A stretch of DNA of 64,000 bases from Streptomyces sp. CB02923 (GTDB taxonomy: Bacteria; Actinomycetota; Actinomycetes; Streptomycetales; Streptomycetaceae): positions 558,001 through 622,000 of the forward strand of contig NZ_LWKZ01000023.1 of the NCBI RefSeq assembly GCF_001905005.1. Direction: 5' to 3'. Shown piece by piece: positions 1 through 37,700 of the stretch. Position 1 is the stretch's first letter. Every line of letters begins with the position of its first letter. The position numbers and the translations under genes are program-made. The notes under the pieces are model-generated. The model saw nothing but the letters and a program-made list of their open reading frames with translations, was not told the DNA's origin and ran no database searches.

Positions 1-2
1 TC

Positions 3-2078
3 ACCGACGCCGGACACCGGCCGTCCGCCGACCGCGCCCCGCAGCTGCACACGCTGATCACCGGCATCATCGGCGACCGCGCGGGGCGCGCCCTGCGGGG
101 CCTGACCGACGAGGCCACGGCCGTGCTGCGGGCGCTGGCCGTCGCGGGCGACCTGCTGGACTTCCCGCTGATCTGCGCCGTGGCCGGCCTGTGCACCGTG
201 AGCGAATCCCGGCTGCGCGCGACGCTGGAAATGGCGGGCTTCACCGTCCCCGACGGCTCCTACGAGCGCATCCGTCTGCCCGTCGTCCAGGCCCGCATCC
301 TGGAGGACATGCCCACCGCCGAGCGCACCGCCCTGTACGCCCGCGCCGCCCACCTCGCCTACCGGGCCGTGTCCGACGACGAGGACATCGCCCGCCTCCT
401 CCTCCAGGCACCCCCCATCGGCGAGCCATGGGCGGTCCACGTGCTGCGCGGCAGTGCCGGCGCCGCCCTGCGCCGCGGCGACTTCGCCCGCGCCGCCACC
501 TACCTCGACCGCGCCCTCGACGAGATCCAAGACCCCGTGCAACGCGCGCACATCAGCCTCGACCTGGCCGGCGCCGAGGCCGTCTCCGCCCCCGAGGCGA
601 GCGACCGCAGGCTGGCCGCCCTCATCCGGAGCCAGGGCGAGGGCGAAGCCTGGTCCCAACTGCGGATACGTGCCCTGGACCTGATCCTGGCGCGCGGCGA
701 CGACGCCTGGGCCCGGCGCGCCGCCGCCGAGGCCCTCACCACCGCCCGCGGCACCGAACGCGACAACCTGATCGCGCTGTACTGGTACGCCGCCGAGACC
801 GGCCCCGAAACCGGCGACGTCTCCGCCTTCGACGTCCCCGACATGCCCGTACACCCCCTCGCCCCCGCCCAGGCCGGCATCCGCGCCGGACAGCTCGCCG
901 CACGCGGCCGGCACCGCGGGCGGGCCGCGGAGCTGGCCCGCCGGGCCCTGGACGCGGGCAACGCCGTCCCCGCCGTGATCCGCCTGGTCGCCGCCAGAGC
1001 GCTGTGGCTGACCGATGCCGCCACCGAAGCCGAGGACAGACTCGCCGCCATCGTCGCCGAACTGCGCCGCCGCCACTGCCACCCCGTCCTCGCCCGTGCC
1101 CTGACCATCCGCGCCGAACTGCACCTGCGCAGCGGCCGCCTGGACGCCGCCGACCGCGCCGCGGACGCCGCCGAACGGGCCATGCCCATCGCCGCCTGGC
1201 ACCCCCTGGCCGCACCGCTCCTCATCGCCGTACGCGCCGTCGTCGCCCTGGAGACCCGCCGCTACGACGAGGCCCGCGCCCTGTCCGGAGCCCCCATGCC
1301 GCCCGGCGCCGAATACGGCATCCACTGGCCCGACCTGCTGTACGCCCGTGCCCGCGTGGCCACCGAGGAAGGGCGCTCGGCCGAGGCCGTCGAACTGTTC
1401 AAGGAGTGCGGACGCTGGCTGCTGCGCAGACAGTGGGCCAACCCCATCGTGCTGCCCTGGCGCTCGTCGGCCGCCCGTGCCTGCATCTCCCTCGGCGACC
1501 AGGAACAGGCCCAGCACCTGATCCTGGAAGAACTCGTCCTCGCCCGCCGCTGGGGCGCTCCCAGCGCACTGGGGCTGGCCCAGCTGTGCGCCGGATGCTT
1601 CGACCAGAAGGGTCTGGCCGCCGGCATCCGCGCACTGCCCCGCGTCCCGCGCGAGCTGCCCACCCGGCTCGCCTACGCCTGGGTCCTGGTCGAACTCGCC
1701 ACCGAGGAGATCGCCAGGGGGAACCACGCCGCCGCCGCCCGCCTGCTGAAGGAACTGTCGCAGCGGACCGTGGCCCACACCTCCACCCGGCTCGCCGAAC
1801 GCGTACGGTGGCTGACCGCCCGGCTGGAACAGCCCACCACCCCCGGCGACGCGGCCCTGCCCACCGGGTGGGGCGACCTGTCGCCCGCCGAGCGGCAGAC
1901 CGCCGAACTGGCCCGCCGCGGCCTGGGCAACCGGGAGATCGCCGAACAGCTCGTGGTGAGCCGGCGCACCGTCGAGCACCGGCTGAGCAGTGCGTACAAG
2001 AAGCTGCACATCACCTCACGCAAGGAACTCCGCGCGCGGAGCAGGCCGATGGAAAGGGACGTCACGGATGTTGTATGA
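3..2078 (+). CDS. LAL-family LuxR transcriptional regulator, 5' end cut off by window edge
   Basis: The frame is open from the first bases of the window, so the true start lies upstream and 691 residues are visible. The C-terminal part from about nt 1882 carries a LuxR-type helix-turn-helix (LSPAERQTAELARRGLGNRE followed by IAEQLVVSRRTVEHRLSSAY), which would bind promoter DNA. The long middle is Ala/Leu/Arg-rich helical sequence like the TPR-like arm of large ATP-binding LuxR (LAL) activators. The N-terminal P-loop ATPase that would confirm the family is not in the window. The stop codon overlaps the start of the next gene, which is also a LAL, so the two are probably co-transcribed and translationally coupled. 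It is likely a pathway-specific activator of the polyketide genes to the right. I see no SARP domain in the visible part, but a PimR-like SARP-LAL cannot be excluded because the N-terminus is missing. Confidence 0.85.
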   Translation, partial: TDAGHRPSADRAPQLHTLITGIIGDRAGRALRGLTDEATAVLRALAVAGDLLDFPLICAVAGLCTVSESRLRATLEMAGFTVPDGSYERIRLPVVQARILEDMPTAERTALYARAAHLAYRAVSDDEDIARLLLQAPPIGEPWAVHVLRGSAGAALRRGDFARAATYLDRALDEIQDPVQRAHISLDLAGAEAVSAPEASDRRLAALIRSQGEGEAWSQLRIRALDLILARGDDAWARRAAAEALTTARGTERDNLIALYWYAAETGPETGDVSAFDVPDMPVHPLAPAQAGIRAGQLAARGRHRGRAAELARRALDAGNAVPAVIRLVAARALWLTDAATEAEDRLAAIVAELRRRHCHPVLARALTIRAELHLRSGRLDAADRAADAAERAMPIAAWHPLAAPLLIAVRAVVALETRRYDEARALSGAPMPPGAEYGIHWPDLLYARARVATEEGRSAEAVELFKECGRWLLRRQWANPIVLPWRSSAARACISLGDQEQAQHLILEELVLARRWGAPSALGLAQLCAGCFDQKGLAAGIRALPRVPRELPTRLAYAWVLVELATEEIARGNHAAAARLLKELSQRTVAHTSTRLAERVRWLTARLEQPTTPGDAALPTGWGDLSPAERQTAELARRGLGNREIAEQLVVSRRTVEHRLSSAYKKLHITSRKELRARSRPMERDVTDVV

Positions 2079-4827
2079 GCGGGAAACCGAATTGGCCCGC
2101 ATCGACACCGCAGTACGTCGGGCACAGGCAGGCCGTTCCTCCGCACTGCTGCTGACCGGGCCCCTGGGCATCGGCCGGTCCACACTCCTCCAGGAGGCCG
2201 GGGCCCGGACCTCCGACGGCGTGAAGATACTCCGGGCCAACGCCGCCCCCATGGAGCAGGACTTCGCCTTCGGCATCGTCCACCAGCTCCTGGGGCCCGC
2301 CCTGTGCCGGGACCCCATGGCCCCCGGAGACCAGGGCGCTGTCCGGACGGACCTGACCGACGTCCTCCCCGCTCCCGGCGCTCCGGACGCCCTCGCCACC
2401 GAATCCGTACTGCACGGACTGCGGTCCCTGCTGGCCGAGACCTGTGCCACCACTCCCGTACTCCTCCTCATCGACGACTTGCAGTGGGCCGACCTGCCCT
2501 CCCTGCGCTGGCTCGCCTACCTGATCCGGCGCTCGCACGGGCTGCACGCCGCCCTCGTGTGCACCCTGCGCGACGGCGACCCCCGCGCCCAGCACCCGCT
2601 CGTCCGCGACATCGCGGACGCCGCGGAGATCCTGCGCCCGGCCCCGCTCTCGCTCGACAGCACCCGGGCCCTGATCCACCACCACCTGGGCGAACCCGCC
2701 GACGACAGCTACGCCCACGCCTGCCACGAGGCCTGCGCGGGCAACCCCCTCTTCCTCCATTCCGTCCTGCGCGACCTGGCCCTGACCGGGCATCGCCCCA
2801 CCGCCGAACACGCCGGCCAGGCCCGCCTCCAGCGCCCCGCCCAGCTCCGCGACCGCCTGGCCGCCTGCCTGTTCGCCCAGCCCGCCCCCGTACGCGACCT
2901 GGCCGCGGCCGTCGCCGCCTTCGGGGACCACGGCGAGCCCGGCCTCATCCGGCGTCACGCCCGGCTGGACACCGTCGGCTTCCAGCAGGCCCTGCGCACC
3001 CTGCACCACCTCGGCCTGCTCGCCTCGCACGGCACCCCGCGCTTCATCCACCGCGTCGTCCGCGACGCCATGGACGCCGCCCTCACCGTCGCCGAACGCG
3101 AGCGCTCCCGGGACGCCGCGGCCGAACTCCTCCACCAGGCCGGCCGGCCCGCCGAGCACGTCGCGGACCTGCTGCTGACCGTCACCGCCACACACCGGCC
3201 GTGGGCCGTCAGGGTGCTGCGGACCGCCGCGCAGGCCGCGCTGCGCCGGGGCGCTCCGGGCGACGCCGTCCGCTACCTTCAGTGCGCCCTGCTCGGAAGC
3301 ACGGGTGACTTCGCGCGCGCCCGCCTGCTGATCGAGCTGGCCGGCGCCGAACGCGCCATCGACCCCGCCGCCTGCGAGCGCCACATCGGCCAGGCCGTCC
3401 GCCTGCTGCCGTCGGCCACCGACCGGGCCGCCGCCTCGCTGCTCATCCCGCCCAACCTCCTGGGCGAGGCGCCCGCCTCGGCCGTGGACCTGCTGCGCCG
3501 CGTGTCCGAGGACCTCGACCCCATGGCGCGGCACCGGGGAAGTGCCCGCGCGATAGCCCTCCGCCTGGAAGCGCGCCTGTGGCACGCCGGTCACGAGAAC
3601 CCGACGGAACTGACCGGTGCGGTGGAGCGTCTGCGCGCGCTGGGCGCCCCGCCTCCTCTGGACACCGGCGGGGACCGTGAACTGGCGGCCGTCCTGACCA
3701 ACGCGGCGGTGCTCTCCAGCGCCGTACCGGCGCCGGATGTCGGCGCCCTGGCCAAAATGATCCTGGAACGCGAGCCGGTGACGGCGGCGCGCGCCTGTAT
3801 TGCACTCCCGCTGGTCGCGGTGGCCCTGTACGCCACCGACTCGGTGGACGGCATCAACACCCGCCTGTCCTGCGAGCAGCACACCGCCCGCCCGGATGCG
3901 GTGGTGCACGCCGAGAACGCCCTGATCCAGCTCGCCTGCGGCCGTCTGGTCCAGGCCCGTGAAGAGGCCGACCGGGCCACCGAACTGGCCACCGCGGACT
4001 GGCGGGAACCCATCGCCGCCGTCCGGGCCGCGGTGGCCATGGAGACCGGCGACATCCAGCTGATCGAACGCCTCCTCGCGGACGCCGGGCAGCGCTGGAC
4101 GGGCAGCCTCGGCCTGACGGCCATGCTGCAACTCCTCAAGGCCTCGCTCGACGCCCGCCGCGGCCGCGGCGTCCACGCCCTGGAATCCCTCCTGGCCTGC
4201 GGCCGCCGACTCGAAGCAGCCGGCTGGCGCAACTCCGCCCTTTACCCCTGGCGGCCCCGCGCGATCGTCCTCCACCACCGCTTGGGCGAGCCCCGCCCGG
4301 CGCTGGCTCTTGCGGAGGAGGAACTGGCCTGGGCGAGGCAGTGGGCGGCCCCCGCAGCCCTCGGCCGCGCCCTGCGGCTGAAGGCGCTCCTGCCCGGCGG
4401 AGGGGGCGTACCCGTCCTGCGCGAGTCCGCCGAGATCCTCCGCTCATCCGCCAACGCGCTCGAACGGGCCCGTACGCTCCTGCAGTTGGGCCGAGCACTG
4501 GAGAGCGGCAGGGAATCGAAGGCGGTGCTGCGCGAGGCCGCCGATCTCGCCACCGCCTGCGGCGCCCCCTGGATGACCGAACGTGCCTACGCGGCGCTGG
4601 GGACCGCCACCGCCCCGATTGCGGAAGCATCGCTCACCCAGAGTGAGCGCAAGGTCGTTTCCCTGGTGGACCGGGGGCTGACCAATCAGGAAATCGCCGA
4701 TGAACTGGGTGTGAGCACCCGTGCGGTGGAGAAGCATCTGACCTCGTGTTACCGCAAGTTGGGGGTGGCCGGGCGACGTGAACTCCTGGGTGGGCGGAGC
4801 GGGGGAGGGGTGTTCCCGGCGCGCTGA
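2068..4827 (+). CDS. LAL-family LuxR transcriptional regulator (919 aa, complete)
   Basis: A large ATP-binding LuxR regulator. I chose ATG 2068 because a good ribosome-binding site (GGAAAGGGA, 2051-2059) lies 8 nt upstream and the protein then begins MLYERETELARI, the usual LAL N-terminus. An in-frame extension to 1990 would run deep inside the previous gene. The P-loop is GPLGIGRST at residues 31-39, with Arg37 where the Walker A lysine normally sits. Walker B is VLLLIDD at 131-137. The C-terminal LuxR HTH starts near residue 856 (LTQSERKVVSLVDRGLTNQE, then IADELGVSTRAVEKHL). About 700 residues of helical repeat-like sequence lie between. The start overlaps the upstream LAL by 11 bp (ATG 2068, upstream stop 2076-2078). 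Family members activate polyene and other polyketide clusters. The Arg substitution raises the question whether this one still hydrolyses ATP. Confidence 0.92.
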   Translation: MLYERETELARIDTAVRRAQAGRSSALLLTGPLGIGRSTLLQEAGARTSDGVKILRANAAPMEQDFAFGIVHQLLGPALCRDPMAPGDQGAVRTDLTDVLPAPGAPDALATESVLHGLRSLLAETCATTPVLLLIDDLQWADLPSLRWLAYLIRRSHGLHAALVCTLRDGDPRAQHPLVRDIADAAEILRPAPLSLDSTRALIHHHLGEPADDSYAHACHEACAGNPLFLHSVLRDLALTGHRPTAEHAGQARLQRPAQLRDRLAACLFAQPAPVRDLAAAVAAFGDHGEPGLIRRHARLDTVGFQQALRTLHHLGLLASHGTPRFIHRVVRDAMDAALTVAERERSRDAAAELLHQAGRPAEHVADLLLTVTATHRPWAVRVLRTAAQAALRRGAPGDAVRYLQCALLGSTGDFARARLLIELAGAERAIDPAACERHIGQAVRLLPSATDRAAASLLIPPNLLGEAPASAVDLLRRVSEDLDPMARHRGSARAIALRLEARLWHAGHENPTELTGAVERLRALGAPPPLDTGGDRELAAVLTNAAVLSSAVPAPDVGALAKMILEREPVTAARACIALPLVAVALYATDSVDGINTRLSCEQHTARPDAVVHAENALIQLACGRLVQAREEADRATELATADWREPIAAVRAAVAMETGDIQLIERLLADAGQRWTGSLGLTAMLQLLKASLDARRGRGVHALESLLACGRRLEAAGWRNSALYPWRPRAIVLHHRLGEPRPALALAEEELAWARQWAAPAALGRALRLKALLPGGGGVPVLRESAEILRSSANALERARTLLQLGRALESGRESKAVLREAADLATACGAPWMTERAYAALGTATAPIAEASLTQSERKVVSLVDRGLTNQEIADELGVSTRAVEKHLTSCYRKLGVAGRRELLGGRSGGGVFPAR

Positions 4828-4849
4828 GTGCGCCGCCGTGTGAGGTACG

Positions 4850-4866
4850 GCTTACCGGCGGTAAGC
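4850..4866. repeat. Perfect 7-bp inverted repeat after the LAL gene
   Basis: GCTTACC-GGC-GGTAAGC, 22 nt past the LAL stop codon. It could be a small hairpin or a protein-binding palindrome. No T-run follows. Confidence 0.45.
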
Positions 4867-4960
4867 GGCGGGGAGTGTTCGGGGGGACCGAAAGGGTGGT
4901 GCGGGACCGTACCGTGCGGGAGCGGGACCACAGGTTTAGCGGTGGGGGGCCGGGGCGACG

Positions 4961-4990
4961 TTGACGCTTGTCTGGACCTCTCCCTAGTGT
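4961..4990 (+). promoter_or_regulatory. Candidate vegetative promoter for the PAS-LuxR gene
   Basis: TTGACG (4961-4966) and TAGTGT (4985-4990) separated by 18 nt resemble a Streptomyces HrdB-type -35/-10 pair. The -10 lies in the spacer of an inverted repeat (4975-5009). This is the main promoter-like element in the 312-bp gap 4828-5139. Most of the rest of the gap, especially downstream of it, shows no coding-like third-position bias. Confidence 0.5.
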
Positions 4991-5009
4991 CGAATGTGTT
5001 GGGGAGGTC
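4975..5009. repeat. Imperfect inverted repeat overlapping the promoter
   Basis: GACCTCTCCC (4975-4984) and GGGGAGGTC (5001-5009) are complementary arms apart from one unpaired T, with the -10-like TAGTGT between them. This could be an operator for auto- or cross-regulation of the downstream regulator. Confidence 0.4.
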
Positions 5010-5139
5010 GGAAAACAGCCCCGGCAGCGACCGGGCCTTCGGATCGCCCGGCGCGTTCCATTCTCCGGATCTCTCTTTCTCGCTCAACTTCTCTTGTGTT
5101 CCTGGTTTGCAGACGGGGGTTGGAAAGGATGTCGGTCCC

Positions 5140-5898
5140 TTGAAGTTTTCTGCTCTGGTGGATTCTCCGCAGATTTCGGCAGGTCGGAGTGCGGTCGGCA
5201 CGGTCGGTGCGCTCGGCACGTCCGGACGGCGGGAAGAGCGGCCGCCGTCCGACCGGCCAGGCATGTGCATGGCCGTGCTGGATCCGGCGCTGACGGTCCG
5301 TCAGGCCACCCAGGAATTCTTCCGTCACTTCGCGACCCCCGACGCGGCGTCCGTCGACGTACTCGCCTCTTCCCCCTCCGATTCCTCGGTCACCGCCCCC
5401 GATGTCTGCGGGCGTGATTTCCGCGAGCTGGTACACCCCAGCGTGCGGCAGCCGCTCATGCGGCAGTTCGAGCGGCTGCTGACCGGCCGCTGCGACCGCT
5501 TCACCGCGCAGGTGGTCGCGCTGAGATCGACAGGCGACCCGTTCACCGGCAACCTCACCGCCACCGCGGTGAGCGGCTACGCTCCCGAACCGGCCGCGGT
5601 CCTCGTCATGATGAAGTCCGGACAGAATGCGGAGGGCGACGCGGTGGTGGCACCGCGTAAGAAATTGCTCAGCGAGATCGACGCGCGAATCCTGGAAGGA
5701 ATCGCGGCGGGCCTGTCCACGATTCCGCTGGCATCCCGGCTGTACCTCAGCCGGCAAGGTGTGGAATATCACGTCACCGGACTGCTGCGGAAACTGAAGG
5801 TACCCAACCGCGCCGCACTGGTCTCCCGCGCCTACGCGATGGGGGTGCTGACGGTGGGAACCTGGCCGCCCCGTGTCGTGGACGGCTTCATCAAGTAA
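5140..5898 (+). CDS. pimM: PAS-LuxR transcriptional activator (PimM type)
   Basis: A small pathway-specific activator. The N-terminal half (MCMAVLDPALTVRQATQEFF onward, from nt 5263) looks like a PAS-fold sensor. The C-terminal half has a LuxR HTH (SEIDARILEGIAAGLSTIPL, then ASRLYLSRQGVEYHVTGLLR) and ends with GTWPPRVV, an ending I recall from PimM-like proteins. The start is uncertain. TTG 5140 has a ribosome-binding site (GGAAAGG, 5122-5128) 11 nt upstream and gives 252 aa. ATG 5263 gives 211 aa, closer to PimM's size as I remember it. A GTG directly after the LAL stop (4828) is unlikely because a promoter-like element and non-coding composition intervene. The next gene is preceded by a sequence fitting the PimM operator, so this protein probably switches on the PKS genes. 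Confidence 0.85.
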   Translation: MKFSALVDSPQISAGRSAVGTVGALGTSGRREERPPSDRPGMCMAVLDPALTVRQATQEFFRHFATPDAASVDVLASSPSDSSVTAPDVCGRDFRELVHPSVRQPLMRQFERLLTGRCDRFTAQVVALRSTGDPFTGNLTATAVSGYAPEPAAVLVMMKSGQNAEGDAVVAPRKKLLSEIDARILEGIAAGLSTIPLASRLYLSRQGVEYHVTGLLRKLKVPNRAALVSRAYAMGVLTVGTWPPRVVDGFIK

Positions 5899-5936
5899 CA
5901 CCCCCGTTCCCGGGGTTCGCCGCACACGGGCAACAC

Positions 5937-5966
5937 GGGCCGGACCCTGTCCACAGGGCCCGGCCC
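5937..5966 (+). terminator. Hairpin downstream of the PAS-LuxR gene
   Basis: GGGCCGGACCCTGT and ACAGGGCCCGGCCC pair with one mismatch over 14 positions around a CC loop, 39 nt past the stop codon. No T-run follows, which is usual in Streptomyces. Confidence 0.55.
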
Positions 5967-5994
5967 GGTCCGAAAGCGAGCCCAGGGTACACAA

Positions 5995-6036
5995 GGCGCC
6001 GGGGACGCCGCGGAGCAACCGCGGCGCCCCGGCGCC
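5995..6036 (+). terminator. Strong GC hairpin, probable terminator
   Basis: Left arm 5995-6013 and right arm 6019-6036 pair over 18 bp with one bulged A around an AGCAA loop. With the hairpin at 5937-5966 it should insulate the regulator transcript from the PKS promoter just downstream. Confidence 0.65.
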
Positions 6037-6069
6037 TTCGCGTGCGGCCGGCACCGGGTCCGGCCGACT

Positions 6070-6085
6070 CTAGGGAATTCCCCGG
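6070..6085. promoter_or_regulatory. PimM-type operator upstream of the six-module PKS gene
   Basis: CTAGGGAATTCCCCGG matches the published PimM operator consensus CTVGGGAWWTCCCBAG (recalled from memory) at 15 of 16 positions. It lies about 160-175 bp before the PKS start. PimM operators overlap the -35 region, which would put transcription starting near 6110. I see no convincing -10. The stretch 6086-6244 otherwise shows nothing recognisable. Confidence 0.75.
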
Positions 6086-6244
6086 CCGCCCCCGACGAGA
6101 CTGTGCAGGTGGCGTGCGGGAAGTCGAGCTGCCTCGTGCAGGGCACGCAGAAACTCAGTCGCTGTGGAACAGCCGTCCCCAGTGCCGGATGTCCACAACG
6201 AAATCCTCTGCTGTCCGCCGTTCTTGAGATGGGTTGGGTCGAAC

Positions 6245-34723
<28,479 letters not shown>

Positions 34724-34734
34724 AAGAGCGGACC

Positions 34735-37700
34735 ATGACCACATCCAGCGAAACCGTCGTCGCGGCCCTCCGCGCCTCTCTGAAGGAAGCCGAGCACCTG
34801 CGGCGGGAGAACCGCAAACTCGTCGCCGCGGCCACCGAACCGATCGCGATCGTCGCGATGAGCTGCCGCTACCCCGGCGGCGTGAACTCACCCGAGGACC
34901 TCTGGGACCTCCTGGCCTCCGGCAAGGACGCGATCAGCGCGTTCCCCACGGACCGCGGCTGGGACCTCGACGCCCTGCGCGACGCGGGCGTCGACCAGCG
35001 CGGCAACGCCGTCAGCCAGGAAGGGGGCTTCCTCGACGGCGTGGCGGACTTCGACGCGGACTTCTTCGGGATCTCCCCGCGTGAATCCGTCACCATGGAC
35101 CCGCAGCAGCGGCTCCTGCTGGAGACCTCCTGGGAGGCGATCGAGCGCGCCGGCATCGACCCGGTGTCCCTGCGCGGCAGCCGCACCGGCGTCTTCGTCG
35201 GCACCAACGGCCAGGACTACGCCTACCTGCTGGTGCGTTCCCTGGCCGACGCCACCGGTGACATCGGCACCGGAATCGCCGCCAGCGCCACCTCCGGGCG
35301 GCTGTCCTACACGCTGGGCCTGGAAGGCCCGGCGGTGACGGTCGACACGGCGTGCTCCTCCTCGCTCGTGGCCCTGCACGCGGCGTCCCACGCCCTGCGG
35401 GCCGGTGAGTGCTCGCTCGCCCTCGTCGGCGGCGTCAACGTCATGTCGTCCCCGGGCTCCCTGATGGAGTTCAGCCGGCAGGGCGGCCTCGCGGCGGACG
35501 GCCGGTGCAAGGCGTTCGCCGACGCGGCCGACGGCACCGGCTGGTCGGAGGGCGTGGGCATCCTCCTCGTGGAGCGCCTGAGCGACGCCCGCCGCAACGG
35601 TCACCCCGTCCTCGCGGTCGTGCGGGGCTCGGCCGTCAACCAGGACGGCGCCTCCAACGGCTTCACGGCGCCCAGCGGGCCTTCCCAGCAGCGGGTGATC
35701 CGGCAGGCGCTGGCGAGCGCCGGCCTGGCCGCCTCGGACGTGGACGTGGTCGAGGCCCACGGCACCGGCACGCCCCTGGGCGACCCGATCGAGGCCCAGG
35801 CACTGCTCGCCACGTACGGTCAGGACCGCGACGCGGAGCGGCCGCTGCTGCTCGGTTCGGTGAAGTCCAACCTCGGCCACACACAGGCGGCGGCCGGCGC
35901 GGCCGGGATCATCAAGATGGTCCTGGCCATGCGCAACGGTGTGCTGCCGCAGACCCTGCACGTGGACGCGCCGTCGTCGCACGTGGACTGGTCGTCCGGC
36001 GGGGTGGACCTGCTGACGGGACCCCGGCAGTGGCCCGACGTCGACCGGCCGTGGCGCGCGGGTGTGTCGTCGTTCGGGATCAGCGGCACCAACGCGCACG
36101 TGATCGTGGAACAGGCAGTTCCGGCCGAAGAGCCGGCACCGGAGCCGGAGACGGCGCCCACCGTGGCGCCGTGGCTGGTCTCGGCCAGGTCCGAAGAGGC
36201 CCTGGTGGCGCAGATCGAACAGATCTCGTCGCTGCGCGGCTCGTCGTCACCCGTGGATGTGGGATTCTCGCTCGCCGCGGGCCGTTCGCTCTTCGAACAC
36301 CGTGCGGTGCTGCTGGCACAGAGCCCCGACGGCGAGGTCTCCGAAGCGGCCCGGGGCCGCGCGGAGGCAAGCCGCTCGCTGGCGGTGCTGTTCTCGGGTC
36401 AGGGTGCGCAGCGGGTGGGGATGGGCCGTGAGTTGTACGGCCGGTTCCCGGTGTTCGCTGCGGCGCTGGATGAGGTGCTGGGGCACTTCGATGGTGGTCT
36501 GCGTGAGGTGATGTTCGGTGATGCGGAGGGTCTGGATGAGACCGGGTTCACGCAGCCTGCGCTGTTCGCCGTTGAGGTGGCGCTGTTCCGTCTGACGGAG
36601 GCGTTGGGTCTTCGTCCGGACTTCGTTGCCGGGCATTCGATCGGTGAGATCGCTGCCGCGCATGTGGCGGGGGTGTTCTCGCTGGCGGATGCGTGTGCGC
36701 TGGTGTCGGCGCGGGCGCGGCTGATGCAGGCCCTTCCCGCGGGCGGCGCGATGGTGGCCGTCCAGGCGGCGGAGGCTGAGGTTGCGCCGCGTCTGGTCGA
36801 GGGTGTGTCGGTTGCGGCGGTCAACGGCCCGGAGTCGGTCGTGATCGCCGGGGACGAGGCCGAGGTGCTCCGTATCGCGGAGGAGCTGGCGGCCGAGGGC
36901 CGTAAGACGCGGCGCTTGTCGGTCAGCCACGCTTTCCATTCGCCGTTGATGGAGCCGATGCTGGAGGACTTCCGGCGCGTGGCCGAGGGCCTGTCGTACG
37001 AGGCTCCGCGGATTCCGCTGGTGTCGAATGTGACCGGCGCTTTGGCCACCGAGGAGCTGGTGTGCTCGGCGGAGTACTGGGTCCGGCACGTCCGGGAGAC
37101 GGTGCGTTTCGCCGACGGGGTGCAGGCCCTGGCGGCCGAGGGTGCGTCGGTCTTCCTGGAGGTGGGCCCCGACGGCGTGCTGACGGCGATGGCGCAGCAC
37201 ACGCTGGATGAGGCGGCGGTGGCCGTTCCCGTCCTGCGCAAGGACCGTGCGGAAGAGACGGCTCTGCTGTCGGCGCTGGCGCAGCTGCATGTCACCGGTG
37301 TCGGGGTGGACTGGGCCGGGATCTTCGACGGCACCGGTGCCCAGCGTGTCGACCTGCCGACCTACCCCTTCCAGCACGAGCGGTACTGGCCCCGTCTGGC
37401 TGCGCTGTCGGGCGATGTGACCGGCGCGGGCCTGCTGCCCGCCGAGCACCCGCTGCTGGGTGCCACGCTGACCCTCGCGGACGAGGGCGGGGTGGTGCTG
37501 ACCGGCAGGCTGTCGCTCCAGACACACCCGTGGCTGGTCGACCACGTCATCGGCGGCAGCGTGTTCTTCCCGGGAACCGGTTTCCTGGAGCTGGCGATGC
37601 GCGCTGCCGACCAGGTCGGCTGTGACCGCGTCGGAGACCTCGTCCTGATGACGCCGATGGTGCTCCAGGAAGAGGGCGCCACCCAGGTCCAGGTACTGGT

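Noticed and set aside
3..4827. Assigning either LAL gene as PimR (SARP-LAL)
   Set aside because: The complete one starts directly with the P-loop ATPase and has no SARP domain; the other lacks its N-terminus, so it cannot be assigned.
4828..5139. N-terminal extension of the PAS-LuxR gene to GTG 4828
   Set aside because: No ribosome-binding site, a promoter-like element and inverted repeat lie inside it, and most of the extension lacks coding-type third-position bias.
6164..6244. Earlier in-frame start (GTG 6164) for the giant PKS
   Set aside because: The extra residues show no docking-domain character. The typical docking start begins at 6245/6254.
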